Assembly: GCA_902826035.1 (NCBI GenBank)
Contig: CADEDG010000002.1
Span: 25,323 to 67,837 of the forward strand
DNA length: 42,515 nt
DNA from: an uncultured Alphaproteobacteria bacterium
GTDB lineage: Bacteria > Pseudomonadota > Alphaproteobacteria > Caulobacterales > Aquidulcibacteraceae
Direction of reading: 5' to 3'
Part shown: positions 14,553-24,923 of the stretch, piece after piece
How positions within the stretch are numbered: position 1 is the first letter of the stretch
Layout: each line of letters starts with the position of its first letter
Position numbers and translations under genes: made by a program
The notes under the pieces: generated by a model
The model's input: only the letters and a program-made list of their open reading frames with translations
Databases searched by the model: none
What the model was told of the DNA's origin: nothing

Positions 14553-15107
14553 ATGTCGCTTCGTCTCTTCGCCGCACTTGAATTGCCCGATCACGTCGCT
14601 GCAGCGCTGATCGTGGTGATGAAGGGTACGCCCGGCGCCAAATGGCGCCCGCGCGAAAACCTGCATCTCACTTTGCGCTTCTTCGGTGATGTCGCTGAGC
14701 CGGTGGCGGACGATCTCGATCTCGAACTTGCCGCCGTCGCTGAACGCCAGCCGCCGTTCGAACTGCGATTGAAGGGCGCTGGTTCGTTCGGGGGCGCCGA
14801 GCCGCATGCGTTGTGGAATGGGGTTGCACCCAGTCCTGCTCTCGGCGCGTTGGCTGATGCTGTTGAAAAAGCGGCGCGGAGGGTGGGGCTGAAGCCCGAG
14901 CCGCGAAAATTCACGCCGCATGTGACATTGGCGTACCTGGCGGGCACACCGCTCGATCTTGTGCAGGCGTATGAAGCCCGGCTCGCGCTGTTCGAGGCGC
15001 CGCCGTTCGAGGTCGAACGCTTTGCTCTTTTCTCAAGCGTGACGCGCAAATCCGCCCCGAGCCTTTACAGGCGCGAGGCGGAATATGAGCTGCGCGGTGG
15101 CGCTTAG
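14553..15107 (+). CDS. thpR: RNA 2',3'-cyclic phosphodiesterase (2H family)
   Basis: A 184-residue member of the 2H phosphoesterase superfamily (ThpR, formerly LigT, 2'-5' RNA ligase). The two catalytic motifs are H38-x-T40 (ENLHLTLRFFGDV) and H123-x-T125 (FTPHVTLAYL). The N-terminus RLFAALELPD is the family opening. ThpR hydrolyses RNA 2',3'-cyclic phosphates and can join tRNA halves by a 2'-5' bond in vitro. The start at 14553 places this opening correctly; an earlier in-frame ATG at 14499 lies in the repeat region. The end overlaps the convergent lipoprotein gene by four bases. Its link to the Ro60 locus 4.5 kb away is not supported by operon structure. Confidence 0.93.
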   Translation: MSLRLFAALELPDHVAAALIVVMKGTPGAKWRPRENLHLTLRFFGDVAEPVADDLDLELAAVAERQPPFELRLKGAGSFGGAEPHALWNGVAPSPALGALADAVEKAARRVGLKPEPRKFTPHVTLAYLAGTPLDLVQAYEARLALFEAPPFEVERFALFSSVTRKSAPSLYRREAEYELRGGA

Positions 15108-15622
15108 GAGATCGACCGTGGCTGTGGCGGCGCTGGTGGGGGCGGCGTGTCGCGAACCATCGTTGCTGGCGGCGGATTGGGGCCCATCGCGCAGCAGCGG
15201 ACTTGCACTTCCAGCACCTGCCCGTTGAAGCGGCATTCGGTGTCGTTCACCGAACGTAGGATGGCCATGCCGCCCGCGCTCGCGCCGTAACGCGTCTGGG
15301 TGCAGCCGGTCAGTGTGTAGCCGGGGTCGCAGGTTCCGGTTCTTGTGCGATTCAAGGTGCGGGTGACGCACACCACGTTGCGCGCCATGGCCTGATCGGC
15401 GGTGGACTGAGCCCGGTTGGCGACGCCGAGGACGCCGGCAATTCTGTCGCCCAGGCTCGTTCGCACATTTTCGGTGTCAGCGTGCTGTTTGCAAATGTCG
15501 GTATTGGCCCGGCCGGAATCGGCCGCGCACCAATCTGCGATGGTCATGTCTCCGGTGCGATTCATGCAACCGGCGCCGAGCAGCGCCAAGGCGGCCGCGG
15601 CGAACAATGAGGCGATGCGCAT
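15104..15622 (-). CDS. Hypothetical lipoprotein, cysteine-rich
   Basis: A 172-residue predicted lipoprotein. The signal sequence ends in the lipobox LLGAGC (cysteine 19). The mature part has a mid-region AQSTADQAMA helix, then a cysteine-rich domain (VCVTRTLNRTRTGTCDPGYTLTGCTQTRYG and a CC pair near residue 143). A proline-rich tail PPPPAPPQP ends the protein. The text DPGYTLTGCTQTRYG...MAIL is reminiscent of small exported domains, but I cannot name a family. It converges on thpR with a four-base overlap. Confidence 0.75.
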   Translation of the reverse strand: MRIASLFAAAALALLGAGCMNRTGDMTIADWCAADSGRANTDICKQHADTENVRTSLGDRIAGVLGVANRAQSTADQAMARNVVCVTRTLNRTRTGTCDPGYTLTGCTQTRYGASAGGMAILRSVNDTECRFNGQVLEVQVRCCAMGPNPPPATMVRDTPPPPAPPQPRSIS

Positions 15623-15839
15623 TCGTGCGCCCTTTCGTGTTTATCCCAGCGCTTGTCGAGAACCCCATGGGGGCGGCTGCGTCAAGTGTTGTCGCGGCGC
15701 TGGTGAGCGGCAAGCGCCCCGTAAAGCGTTACAGCCATGCAAGATTTGCGACTGTCCGAGGGAGAAATCGCTAGCGCAGGGCTAGGGAGCGCCTCAATTC
15801 GGGCGTAGATAGTGTAAAGCAGCGCGAGAGGGAGCGAGC

Positions 15840-16331
15840 ATGTTGAGACGCATGACGTTTGTGTCAGCTTTGTTGGCGCTCGCCGCCTGCGCCGGCGTCG
15901 AGCCAGTTGGTCGTGGAGTCAGCCGCGCCCCTACGCCGCCGGTGGTCGAGGCGTCGCCCCCCGCAGCTGCCGTTACTCCCGCGCCCCAACTCCCGCCCGT
16001 CGAGGCGCCGGCGCCACCGATCGTCGCCGCGGAGAATGTGGCTGCGCCGCCGGCCGCGCCACGGCAGAGGTCGCGGTCTGGCGAGGACGAGATCGTTGTT
16101 CCCGGCCAGACCGAACGGCAATCGCCTCCGCCCATTGGCGATCCCCGCAATATCATAGAGCGCAATGAGGACATCCGCGCGTGGGATCGGTGCGTCATGA
16201 GCGAGCAAGGCGCCTTTGACGGCGACCCGATGAGCCCACGCCTCGACACGCCAGAGGATCTGTGCCGCCGTTCGCTCGGGATGGCGGACCGAGGCGCTAT
16301 TCCAGAAAGCCGCCGGCGCCGCGTGCGTTGA
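15840..16331 (+). CDS. Hypothetical proline-rich lipoprotein
   Basis: A 163-residue predicted lipoprotein with a GGGAG-type ribosome site before the ATG at 15840. The signal peptide ends in LALAAC (cysteine 17). Residues 25-75 are a proline/alanine linker, likely a flexible periplasmic spacer. The C-terminal 80 residues form a charged domain with two cysteines (WDRCVMSEQG...EDLCRRSLGM) that could form a disulfide. I do not recognise a family. The 217 bases upstream contain no further gene. Confidence 0.7.
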   Translation: MLRRMTFVSALLALAACAGVEPVGRGVSRAPTPPVVEASPPAAAVTPAPQLPPVEAPAPPIVAAENVAAPPAAPRQRSRSGEDEIVVPGQTERQSPPPIGDPRNIIERNEDIRAWDRCVMSEQGAFDGDPMSPRLDTPEDLCRRSLGMADRGAIPESRRRRVR

Positions 16332-16356
16332 ATAATACCCCGGGAGGCGTCAGGCG

Positions 16357-16758
16357 TCAGGTTTCCAACAGAACGTCCATCTGTTCGTCGCTGAGCCCGA
16401 AATGGTGGCCGACTTCGTGTACTAGGATGTAGGCGACCAGATCAGAGAGCGGAACATCGCCGCGTTCGATCCATTCATCGAGGATGGCGCGGCGATAGAG
16501 TAAGATCACGGGCGCCTGCGGAGCCGGGTCCGCCATCGACGCCTGGGTGAGATCCACACCCTGATAGAGCCCGGACAGCTCATATGGGTCCTCGATCCCC
16601 ATCTCGGCCAGCATATCTTCGTCCGGCCAATCCTCGATCCGAAACAGGATGCCATCAGCGAGCCGTCGGAAGGTCGCGGGCAGAGCCTCCCAGGCCTCAC
16701 GGGCAAAGGCTTCGAGGTCGTCCAAGGAGGGGGCGAGAGCGCAGGCTGGTTCGATCAT
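16357..16758 (-). CDS. Metallopeptidase family protein (zincin, DUF1025)
   Basis: A 133-residue zincin-like protein (PF06262). The motif H114-E115-V-G-H118-x2-G-x2-D124 supplies two histidine ligands, the catalytic glutamate and a third ligand aspartate. The opening APSLDDLEAFAREAWEALP, the central ELSGLYQGVDL and VILLYRRAILDEW are the other family blocks. These small proteins are common in alphaproteobacteria and actinobacteria, and a substrate is not known to me. There is no signal peptide, so it acts in the cytoplasm. It is divergent from the di-iron protein gene with a palindromic operator between. Confidence 0.92.
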   Translation of the reverse strand: MIEPACALAPSLDDLEAFAREAWEALPATFRRLADGILFRIEDWPDEDMLAEMGIEDPYELSGLYQGVDLTQASMADPAPQAPVILLYRRAILDEWIERGDVPLSDLVAYILVHEVGHHFGLSDEQMDVLLET

Positions 16759-16785
16759 CGCCGCAAAACTAGCCGGAAATTAAGT

Positions 16786-16799
16786 TGACGCATGCGTCA
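16786..16799. promoter_or_regulatory. Perfect 14-bp palindromic operator
   Basis: TGACGCATGCGTCA is a perfect palindrome in the 122-base gap between the divergent zincin and di-iron protein genes. It lies just upstream of the promoter for the di-iron gene. The length and symmetry suit a dimeric repressor, for example of TetR or GntR type, but no such regulator gene is in the window. Confidence 0.55.
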
Positions 16800-16805
16800 T
16801 TTTTG

Positions 16806-16833
16806 TTGAAACGCTGCTCGAAGCTGCTATTCT
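16806..16833 (+). promoter_or_regulatory. Predicted sigma-70 promoter of the di-iron protein gene
   Basis: TTGAAA (16806-16811), a 16-base spacer and TATTCT (16828-16833) precede the gene starting at 16881. The palindrome at 16786-16799 ends seven bases before the -35 box, a good position for regulation. Confidence 0.5.
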
Positions 16834-16880
16834 GACGCCAGGCGCGCCGCCAAGGGTGCCAGCACGGGAGAGATGTGACC

Positions 16881-18044
16881 ATGGCCGATTCCGCCGGTGC
16901 CCCCATCCGCCAAATTACCAAAGACGAGGTCTACGACGCGGTGTCGCCGACCGACTTTGGCGCAATGCTGGAGATCGACCGCCACCTCAATCGCTCCTCG
17001 GCCTTCGACAAGATCATCTCGGCGACGCACGACCATTTCTGGGATCCGCTCGACAAGAAATACATCAATTTCGAGGATGATTTCAAAGCCGACGAAACCG
17101 ACTTCATCCCCGACATTCTCGTGCCGGCGCTGCAGACAGATTACGTCACCAATTTCTTCGCCGACAAACCGGCCGAGCGCATCCGCTTTAAAAGCCAGGT
17201 GGGCCGCTGGGTGATGAGCTCGATCTTGCACGGCGAGCAGGGCGCGCTGAATCTCTCCGCATCGCTCTGCCACGTGCTGCGCGATCCGGGCGCGCAGGAA
17301 TATGCCGCCAACCAAACCCGCGAAGAGGGTCGCCACGTCACGGCGTTCGCCAAATACATCATCGCCCGCTGGGGAACGCCGCTCCCGTGCGGCACCGTGC
17401 TCGCCGAGCTCCTGAAGGAGATCGTGCACGCGCCGGAAGTGTACAAGAAAATCATCGGCATGCAGATGCTGGTGGAAGGCCTCGCCATGGGCGCGTTCGC
17501 CACCATCTTCAAGGAATGGGACGATCCGCTTGCGAAGAAGCTGACGCAGCTAGTGATGACCGACGAAGCCTTCCACCACAAGTTCGGGAAGATCTGGGCT
17601 GACCGCACCATCCCGAAACTCTCCAAGGAAGAGCACGAGATCGTCGAGAACTGGGCCGCGCATTGCTTCCAGACCTTGCTGTTCAATCTGGTCGCGCCGC
17701 ACCAGATGACCGCGATCTACGCCGATTTCGGCCTCGACCCCGATAAAGTCATGCAGGGCTTCCAGGAGGTCGCCACCGACGAAGCCCGCCGCGAGCACAT
17801 GAAGGAAAGCGCCAACATTTTCCGCGTGCTGGTGAAGACGCTGTGGAACGCCGGCATCATCACCGAGCGCACCAAGAGCTTCTACGCCACCTATGTGAGT
17901 TTCGAGGAGTTCGAGGCGGAAGGAACCGACATGGTCGGCGACGCCATCGCCGAAGACGGCATCGCCTATCTGAAGACCATCAATTTCGGCATCAACTCGG
18001 CCGCGCTGACGGACATAAAGGCGGCGGCGATCGCGGCGGAGTAG
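16881..18044 (+). CDS. Ferritin-like di-iron protein
   Basis: A 387-residue protein from ATG 16881 (GGGAG at 16866-16870); a GTG at 16875 would add two residues. All six ligands of a carboxylate-bridged di-iron centre can be placed: E119 (HGEQGALNL), E149-x2-H152 (EEGRH), E199 (VEGLAMGAF) and E229-x2-H232 (DEAFHH). This is the E, ExxH, E, ExxH pattern of ferritin-like oxygenases, desaturases and R2-like proteins. The length fits an oxygenase more than a storage ferritin. The substrate is unknown. The strong promoter and palindromic operator upstream suggest a regulated, possibly highly expressed gene. Codon use is strongly biased to C-ending codons, as in highly expressed genes. Confidence 0.82.
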   Translation: MADSAGAPIRQITKDEVYDAVSPTDFGAMLEIDRHLNRSSAFDKIISATHDHFWDPLDKKYINFEDDFKADETDFIPDILVPALQTDYVTNFFADKPAERIRFKSQVGRWVMSSILHGEQGALNLSASLCHVLRDPGAQEYAANQTREEGRHVTAFAKYIIARWGTPLPCGTVLAELLKEIVHAPEVYKKIIGMQMLVEGLAMGAFATIFKEWDDPLAKKLTQLVMTDEAFHHKFGKIWADRTIPKLSKEEHEIVENWAAHCFQTLLFNLVAPHQMTAIYADFGLDPDKVMQGFQEVATDEARREHMKESANIFRVLVKTLWNAGIITERTKSFYATYVSFEEFEAEGTDMVGDAIAEDGIAYLKTINFGINSAALTDIKAAAIAAE

Positions 18045-18116
18045 GGCGGTCGCTGGTTACGCCGCCTTTACCTTTGCTAACGAGACTGCGCCGATTGGAT
18101 TCGGCGCGAGGGCGTG

Positions 18117-18506
18117 ATGCGGGCGGTGTGGCAGGCGCTTCGGGAGTCCCTAGGAGCGAAGGCTGTCGTAGCGAGCGGTTCAGGCAAAAAATGGATGCTC
18201 GCGCTCGTGGGGGCGTTGGCGGCTGCGCTTTATCTGGGCGTGTATTTCAAGGCTCAGGCTGATTTTGCCGCCGCGCTCGAGAACTTTAGACACGCCTCGC
18301 GCGAGGAGGCCCATGATGCGGCGCGGGCGATCGACGAAAAATTGCGCCAAATTCATCAGGGATTGCGCAGTTGCCGAGCGTCCAACGAATTGGACGCCAC
18401 GCCGAGAATATCGATGCTGACGCCTACCAGTCAATTCAGCAGTTGTACAACAATCTCGCCAGCAATGTGGCGGTCTCGGAGGTGTATATTGTCTCCGCCG
18501 ATCTAA
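18117..18506 (+). pseudogene. N-terminal fragment of the GGDEF-EAL gene (frameshifted)
   Basis: Starting at ATG 18117 (GTG 18114 is also possible), the frame encodes a cytoplasmic stub and a membrane helix (MLALVGALAAALYLGVYFKA). The start of an extracytoplasmic helix follows, ending in AIDEKLRQIHQGLRS at about 18370. After that the reading is nonsense to the stop at 18506. The expected continuation, LPSVQRIGRHAENID, is in the +2 frame from 18371. One extra base near the TT at 18370-18373 would restore a single protein. Either a real frameshift has separated the membrane anchor from the enzyme, or the sequence has an indel error. Confidence 0.75.
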
Positions 18507-20617
18507 ATCCGGATAGGGTCGACCCCGCTACCGGGGAGATGCAGGGGCCGATATTGATGTTCGACGAGTTGATCGTGAACGCTGCCGATCGCGCCCGCCA
18601 GGCTGGTCACATTGAAGAGCATGAAAGCGAGGACGAGCCCGAGACCGAGATTTACGAATACCGCGCATTGCAGGACCAGATGCAATGGCTGCGCGCGCAC
18701 TATCCCACCGATTCCGGTTTTCAGGGTCTTGATCGCCCAATGCTCTCGACCGACGAAGTCATAACTTGCGACAACACAATATTCGTTCGCACCCGAGACA
18801 ACGCCGACCGCAAAGGCATCCTGCTCTCGGTTCCGTTCTACGGCGAAGACGGCCGGTTGAAGGGCACGATTTCCGCTATCGTTCGAACCGGCGCGCTCTC
18901 TGAATATTTGCCGGCACGCGACTATGCTCTGATCAACACCGCGCATGATTACCGGGTGCTCACGCGGGCGCCCGGCATGGAGCGCCGGTCGATGGCGGTT
19001 GGGGATGTCGCGGCGGACGCAAGTCTCTATTTTTCCGAAGTGCTAGAGCTTGCCACGACGGATGCGCGCGGGCGCTGGGTTCTGTGGGTCGGGCGGCCTA
19101 ATTCGGCGTTTCTCAACAGCAGCGCCGCGCGCTCGGCATGGCTATTTGCGATAAGTGCGTTCGCGGCGCTCACTTTCGTGTTTGGGCTGCTCGCGGCGAC
19201 ATTCGCGTTCATGAGTACGCGCGCGCGCCTGTTGCGCGCCAACAAGGAGCAGTTGGAAGAATTGGTGGGCGCACGCAATGAGCAAATTCGCATCATGGAG
19301 CGCGCGCACACGGAAGTCGCCGCAAGCGAAGCGCGGTCGCGCCACCTCGCCTATCACGACGGGCTCACCGGGCTCCCTAACCGGCTTATGTTGGAGGGGC
19401 GGCTGGCGCAGGCGCTGGAAACCCTGCGTCGTAAGGGCTCCGCGTTTGCGGTGCACTGCATCGATCTCGATCAGTTCAAGGGGGTCAACGACACGTTCGG
19501 CCACCATGTCGGCGACGAACTCATTCGCGGCGCGTCGAGGCGGTTGGCGAGCGTGTGCCGCCGCGTTGACACCATGGCCAGGCTCGGCGGCGACGAATTC
19601 GCCATAGTGCAAGCCGACGCCACCCCGGTGAGTGCCGGCGCGCTGGCGGATCGCCTAGTCAAGTTGATGGCCGAGCCAATGGTCTTGTCCACCGGGCAAA
19701 TCCATATCGGTTGCAGCGTCGGCGTCACCTTGATCCAGGATGCCAATATCGAGCCAATTGAGGCATTGCGCCAGGCCGACCTCGCGCTCTATCGATCGAA
19801 AGAGTGCGGTCGTGCGCGATATACTTTCTTTGAACCCGACATGGACGCCGCCGTACGGGCGCGGCGCGGTTTGCAGGACGAATTGCGCGGCGCGCTCGCC
19901 GCAGGCGCTCTGTCGCTTGCCTATCAGCCGCAAGTGGACGGATCGGGGCTCATGCTCGGCGTCGAAGCCCTGGTCCGCTGGCGACACCCCAAGCGCGGCA
20001 ACATTTCGCCCGGCGTCTTTGTGCCGCTGGCGGAAGAATGCGGACTCATTGCCGATCTCGGCGCGTTCGTGATGAAGCGCGCTTTTGAAGACGGCGCGCG
20101 CTGGCCCAGCCTCAAAGTCGCGATCAACGTCTCCGCGCACCAAATCCGGCTTCGAGGGTTCGCGGCGCAGGTGGCGGCGCTGGCGCGACAGGCCAAGGCG
20201 AACCCGGCTCAATTTGAGCTGGAGCTGACCGAAGGCGTCTTGCTGGGCGACGATCCCACAACGCAGGCGACGCTCGGCGAATTGCGCCGGATCGGCTTCA
20301 GCCTCGCGCTCGACGACTTCGGAACTGGCTATTCGAGTTTGAGTTATTTGCAGCGCTATCCGATCGACAAGATCAAGATCGATCAATCCTTCGTCGCCAA
20401 TCTCGGTATTGATGGGGAGGCGGTCGCTGTGGTCGAAGCCATTGTCAGGCTCGCTCGCGCGCTCAATCTCAAAGTCATCGCCGAAGGCGTGGAAACCGAG
20501 GAGCAGCGCCAGCGCCTCACCGACGTTGGGTGCGGCGAAGTGCAGGGCTATTTGTTCGGCAAGCCTATGGCGGCCTCGGCGATCGATCAATTGGTGGCGG
20601 CGAAAGCTGCGGCCTAG
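18371..20617 (+). CDS. GGDEF-EAL cyclic-di-GMP signalling protein, main part
   Basis: The 748-residue body of a membrane-bound diguanylate cyclase/phosphodiesterase. It starts in mid-protein at TTG 18371 because of a frameshift from the fragment at 18117. A periplasmic sensor region is followed by a second membrane helix (AWLFAISAFAALTFVFGLLAATFAFM) and a short coiled coil. Next comes GGDEF with DGLTGLPNR and an intact GGDEF motif at 19586-19600. The EAL domain follows, with motif at 19964-19972 (GVEALVRWRHP), ELTEGVLL, DDFGTGYSSLSYLQRYPIDKIKID and KVIAEGVET. Both active sites look intact. As sequenced, the first membrane segment is lost unless translation slips or restarts. Confidence 0.85.
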   Translation: MPSVQRIGRHAENIDADAYQSIQQLYNNLASNVAVSEVYIVSADLNPDRVDPATGEMQGPILMFDELIVNAADRARQAGHIEEHESEDEPETEIYEYRALQDQMQWLRAHYPTDSGFQGLDRPMLSTDEVITCDNTIFVRTRDNADRKGILLSVPFYGEDGRLKGTISAIVRTGALSEYLPARDYALINTAHDYRVLTRAPGMERRSMAVGDVAADASLYFSEVLELATTDARGRWVLWVGRPNSAFLNSSAARSAWLFAISAFAALTFVFGLLAATFAFMSTRARLLRANKEQLEELVGARNEQIRIMERAHTEVAASEARSRHLAYHDGLTGLPNRLMLEGRLAQALETLRRKGSAFAVHCIDLDQFKGVNDTFGHHVGDELIRGASRRLASVCRRVDTMARLGGDEFAIVQADATPVSAGALADRLVKLMAEPMVLSTGQIHIGCSVGVTLIQDANIEPIEALRQADLALYRSKECGRARYTFFEPDMDAAVRARRGLQDELRGALAAGALSLAYQPQVDGSGLMLGVEALVRWRHPKRGNISPGVFVPLAEECGLIADLGAFVMKRAFEDGARWPSLKVAINVSAHQIRLRGFAAQVAALARQAKANPAQFELELTEGVLLGDDPTTQATLGELRRIGFSLALDDFGTGYSSLSYLQRYPIDKIKIDQSFVANLGIDGEAVAVVEAIVRLARALNLKVIAEGVETEEQRQRLTDVGCGEVQGYLFGKPMAASAIDQLVAAKAAA

Positions 20618-20659
20618 CGGCGCCAGGTTCTCGCAAAGGTGTGGGGCGCCGTCGTGGCT

Positions 20660-22054
20660 TCAGCGCGCGTAATCTCGCACGACCGCCTCCAGAAACTCCC
20701 GCCCTTCGTAAAGGCTCTGCACGCGGATTTTTTCATTGAGGCCGTGGGCGTTGCCTTCCCCAGGCACTGCGAACATGCCGCTCATCCCATAGGTGGGAAT
20801 GCCGCCATTGTTGAGGTGGCGGCCGTCGGTTGCGCCGGGGCTCATCAGCGGCACGATGGGAACGCCCGGCCACAGCCGCGCCGCCGCGCGCTCGACAGGG
20901 CGCATAATTTCGCGCGTAAGCTGAGGCGGCGATGAACCTTGGCGCCGGCGCACAATCTCGACCGCGATTTGTGGATCGTTCATTACGCGCTGCAGCTCCG
21001 CTTGAATTTCTTCCGGCGTATGACCCTGCAATACGCGGCAGGAAAGGGTGGCGACGGCGCGCTGCGGCAACGCATTGGCCGCGTGACCCGCGTCGACCTG
21101 GGTGGCGACGCACGTGGTGCGCATGATGGAATTGTAGGAAGCGTCGCGCGCCAGCGCTGTCTGCGCTGTCGCGTCCGTGGGATCGCGTGCGAGCGCCGCC
21201 ATCGAAGCGCCGGTCTCGCCGCCCACGATGGGGGCCATGCGCTCGAAGAAGGCCCGCGTGACCGGATTGAGTTCAACCGGAAACTGGTGCTGAGACAAGC
21301 GCGTCAGGCCAGCGCTCAAGCGATAAATCGCATTCTCCGGCACCGGGCGCGAGGAATGTCCGCCGGCATTGGCGACTGACAGCGTGAACACTTGATGGAT
21401 CTTCTCGCCGGCCTGCACATTGAGCGCCAGCGGGCGTCCCTCGGGCGAAAGCATCCCGCCCGCGCCCTCATTCAACGCGAAATCGGCCTGCAGCCAATCA
21501 CGATGATGCGCGAGCAGATATTCGACGCCATTGACGCGGTTGAGCGAAGTTTCCTCGCCACAAGTGAGCGCCAGGCGAATGGAGCGGCGCGGTCGGAAAT
21601 TCTCTCGCCGCATGCGAACCATCAAATCGATGAACACCGCCGCCATGGCTTTGTCGTCGATCGAACCGCGACCGTAGAAAAAACCGTTCTCCTCAACCAG
21701 CGTAAACGGATCGCGCTCCCAATCGGCGCGATTGGCGTTGACCACATCGATGTGCGCCAGCAGCAACAGCGCGCGCTCGCGCGAACGACCGCGCAGCACC
21801 GCGACCAGATTGCCGTCGTCGGGCCGGCCCTCAGGGGCGATCACGCGCAGGTCGTGCTCGCCATAGCCCGCCGCACCCAAGTGCGCCGCCATCGCCTCGA
21901 CCGCGCGCGTGCACGAACCGGTCGCCTCCGAACTGTCGATCTCGACCAGCTCTTCGTAGATGGCGCGGAAGGCGGCGCGTTCAGGGGTAAGTTCTTGGGC
22001 GTTGGCCGCGCCTGAAAGAAACGCGAGGCCGAGGAACAGCAGAAACGCGCGCAT
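20660..22054 (-). CDS. Exported M20 family metallopeptidase
   Basis: A 464-residue M20 peptidase with a signal peptide (MRAFLLFLGLAFLSGAANAQ, cleavage near residue 19). The start at 22054 has AAGGTG at 22066-22061. Longer in-frame extensions would run antisense through the toxin-antitoxin genes. The di-zinc set is visible: LLLLAHIDVV (His and the bridging-region Asp), FFYGRGSIDDK (bridging Asp), LTCGEETS (catalytic Glu and ligand) and the late EGNAHGLNE histidine. A dimerisation lid domain is inserted (VANAGGHSSRPVPENAIYRL). It probably cleaves short peptides or N-acyl amino acids in the periplasm. It converges with the GGDEF-EAL gene, leaving a 42-base gap. Confidence 0.92.
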   Translation of the reverse strand: MRAFLLFLGLAFLSGAANAQELTPERAAFRAIYEELVEIDSSEATGSCTRAVEAMAAHLGAAGYGEHDLRVIAPEGRPDDGNLVAVLRGRSRERALLLLAHIDVVNANRADWERDPFTLVEENGFFYGRGSIDDKAMAAVFIDLMVRMRRENFRPRRSIRLALTCGEETSLNRVNGVEYLLAHHRDWLQADFALNEGAGGMLSPEGRPLALNVQAGEKIHQVFTLSVANAGGHSSRPVPENAIYRLSAGLTRLSQHQFPVELNPVTRAFFERMAPIVGGETGASMAALARDPTDATAQTALARDASYNSIMRTTCVATQVDAGHAANALPQRAVATLSCRVLQGHTPEEIQAELQRVMNDPQIAVEIVRRRQGSSPPQLTREIMRPVERAAARLWPGVPIVPLMSPGATDGRHLNNGGIPTYGMSGMFAVPGEGNAHGLNEKIRVQSLYEGREFLEAVVRDYAR

Positions 22055-22071
22055 GGGGTCACCTTGAATTA

Positions 22072-22095
22072 ACTTACATACGGGTGTATGTAAGT
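22072..22095. promoter_or_regulatory. Perfect inverted-repeat operator of the toxin-antitoxin pair
   Basis: ACTTACATAC (22072-22081), GGGT, then GTATGTAAGT (22086-22095): 10-base arms, exact complements. It lies between the divergent M20 peptidase start (22054) and the antitoxin start (22101), and ends five bases before the antitoxin ATG. TA antitoxins typically bind such sites to autoregulate. It is AT-rich, unlike the surroundings, and contains likely -10 sequence. Confidence 0.7.
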
Positions 22096-22100
22096 GAGCT

Positions 22101-22382
22101 ATGGCCCACATCAGCATCCGCGACTTGCAGAAAATGTCGAGCGAAACCATCGCCGCGCTGCCTGGGCCCACGCCGGTGAAGTCCGGTGACCAAACGGTGG
22201 CCATCCTGACGCCGTTGAAAAAGCCGGATATCGAACGCTTGCGTGCCCTCGCGGAGCAGGCCGAGGCGCGCGCCAAGGCCCGCGACCGCGCTGCCGACGA
22301 CGCGGCGCTCGAACGCGAAGGCATCGACACCACGGATTGGACCATGGAAGCGGTTAAGCGCTTCATGGCCGAAATTGACTGA
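22101..22382 (+). CDS. Antitoxin, Phd/YefM-like
   Basis: A 93-residue protein whose N-terminus (HISIRDLQKMSSETIAALP...TPVKSGDQTVAILTPL) follows the Phd/YefM DNA-binding fold: helix-forming dipeptides, then the sheet with the AILTPL strand. The C-terminal half is a charged helix (ERLRALAEQAEARAKARDRAADDAALERE), ending in a segment likely to wrap the toxin. It is five bases upstream of a PIN-domain toxin gene. It is expected to neutralise the PIN RNase and to repress its own promoter via the palindrome at 22072-22095. Confidence 0.8.
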   Translation: MAHISIRDLQKMSSETIAALPGPTPVKSGDQTVAILTPLKKPDIERLRALAEQAEARAKARDRAADDAALEREGIDTTDWTMEAVKRFMAEID

Positions 22383-22387
22383 GCGCC

Positions 22388-22815
22388 GTGCGCCGGCCTG
22401 CGCCAGTTCTGGTTGTCGATGCCGCCATTTTCATTGCCGCAGTGATGGGGCGAGGCGACGGCGCCTTGGTTGAGGCGGCGCAAGCGCGCACGCTCATCAC
22501 GACAAACCGTGCGATCGAGGAAGCCAGCAGGCGTATCTCGTTGGGGATGAATCGCCCCGACCTACGGCCTATTCTCGATGGGTTCGCTGCCTTGGTGAAG
22601 GCGCCGGTTTTGGCGCCGACGCCTTTGAATTTGGCCGAGGCGAGCGATGCGCTTCGCGACGCCGTGCCCAGCCGCAACGGCTCGACCAACGATGCCCACA
22701 TCCTGGCGCTCGCCTGGAATACGGACGCCGACATCTGGAGCACCGATCGCGATTTTGCGGGAACCGGCGTTGCGTCCTGGTCAACGCCGAATCTACTGCG
22801 TGCGCTGCGCGACTC

Positions 22816-22819
<4 letters not shown>
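22388..22819 (+). CDS. PIN-domain toxin (VapC-like RNase)
   Basis: A 143-residue PIN protein from GTG 22388. Four acidic active-site residues can be placed: D11 (VLVVDAAIFIAAV), E44 (NRAIEEASRR), D102 (GSTNDAHILALAW) and D120/D122 (IWSTDRDFAG). PIN toxins are Mg-dependent ribonucleases that cut tRNA or rRNA sites. Together with the upstream Phd-like gene it forms a type II toxin-antitoxin module. The end overlaps the convergent methyltransferase gene by four bases. Confidence 0.85.
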
Positions 22820-24840
<2,021 letters not shown>

Positions 24841-24923
24841 ACGGAGCGTGTGTTTGGAGCCAATGCCGCACATGCGCAAGCGGGCCTTGAAGCGGATGGC
24901 GCCCTGGGCCAGCATCTCGCCCC

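Noticed and set aside
14553..15107. Functional link between thpR and the Ro60 locus as RNA repair partners
   Set aside because: Attractive because both concern tRNA-like RNA, but thpR is 4.5 kb away on the other strand with unrelated genes between; there is no operon support.
22055..22483. N-terminal extension of the M20 peptidase frame upstream of 22054
   Set aside because: It runs antisense through the antitoxin and toxin genes and would bury a good signal peptide in mid-protein.
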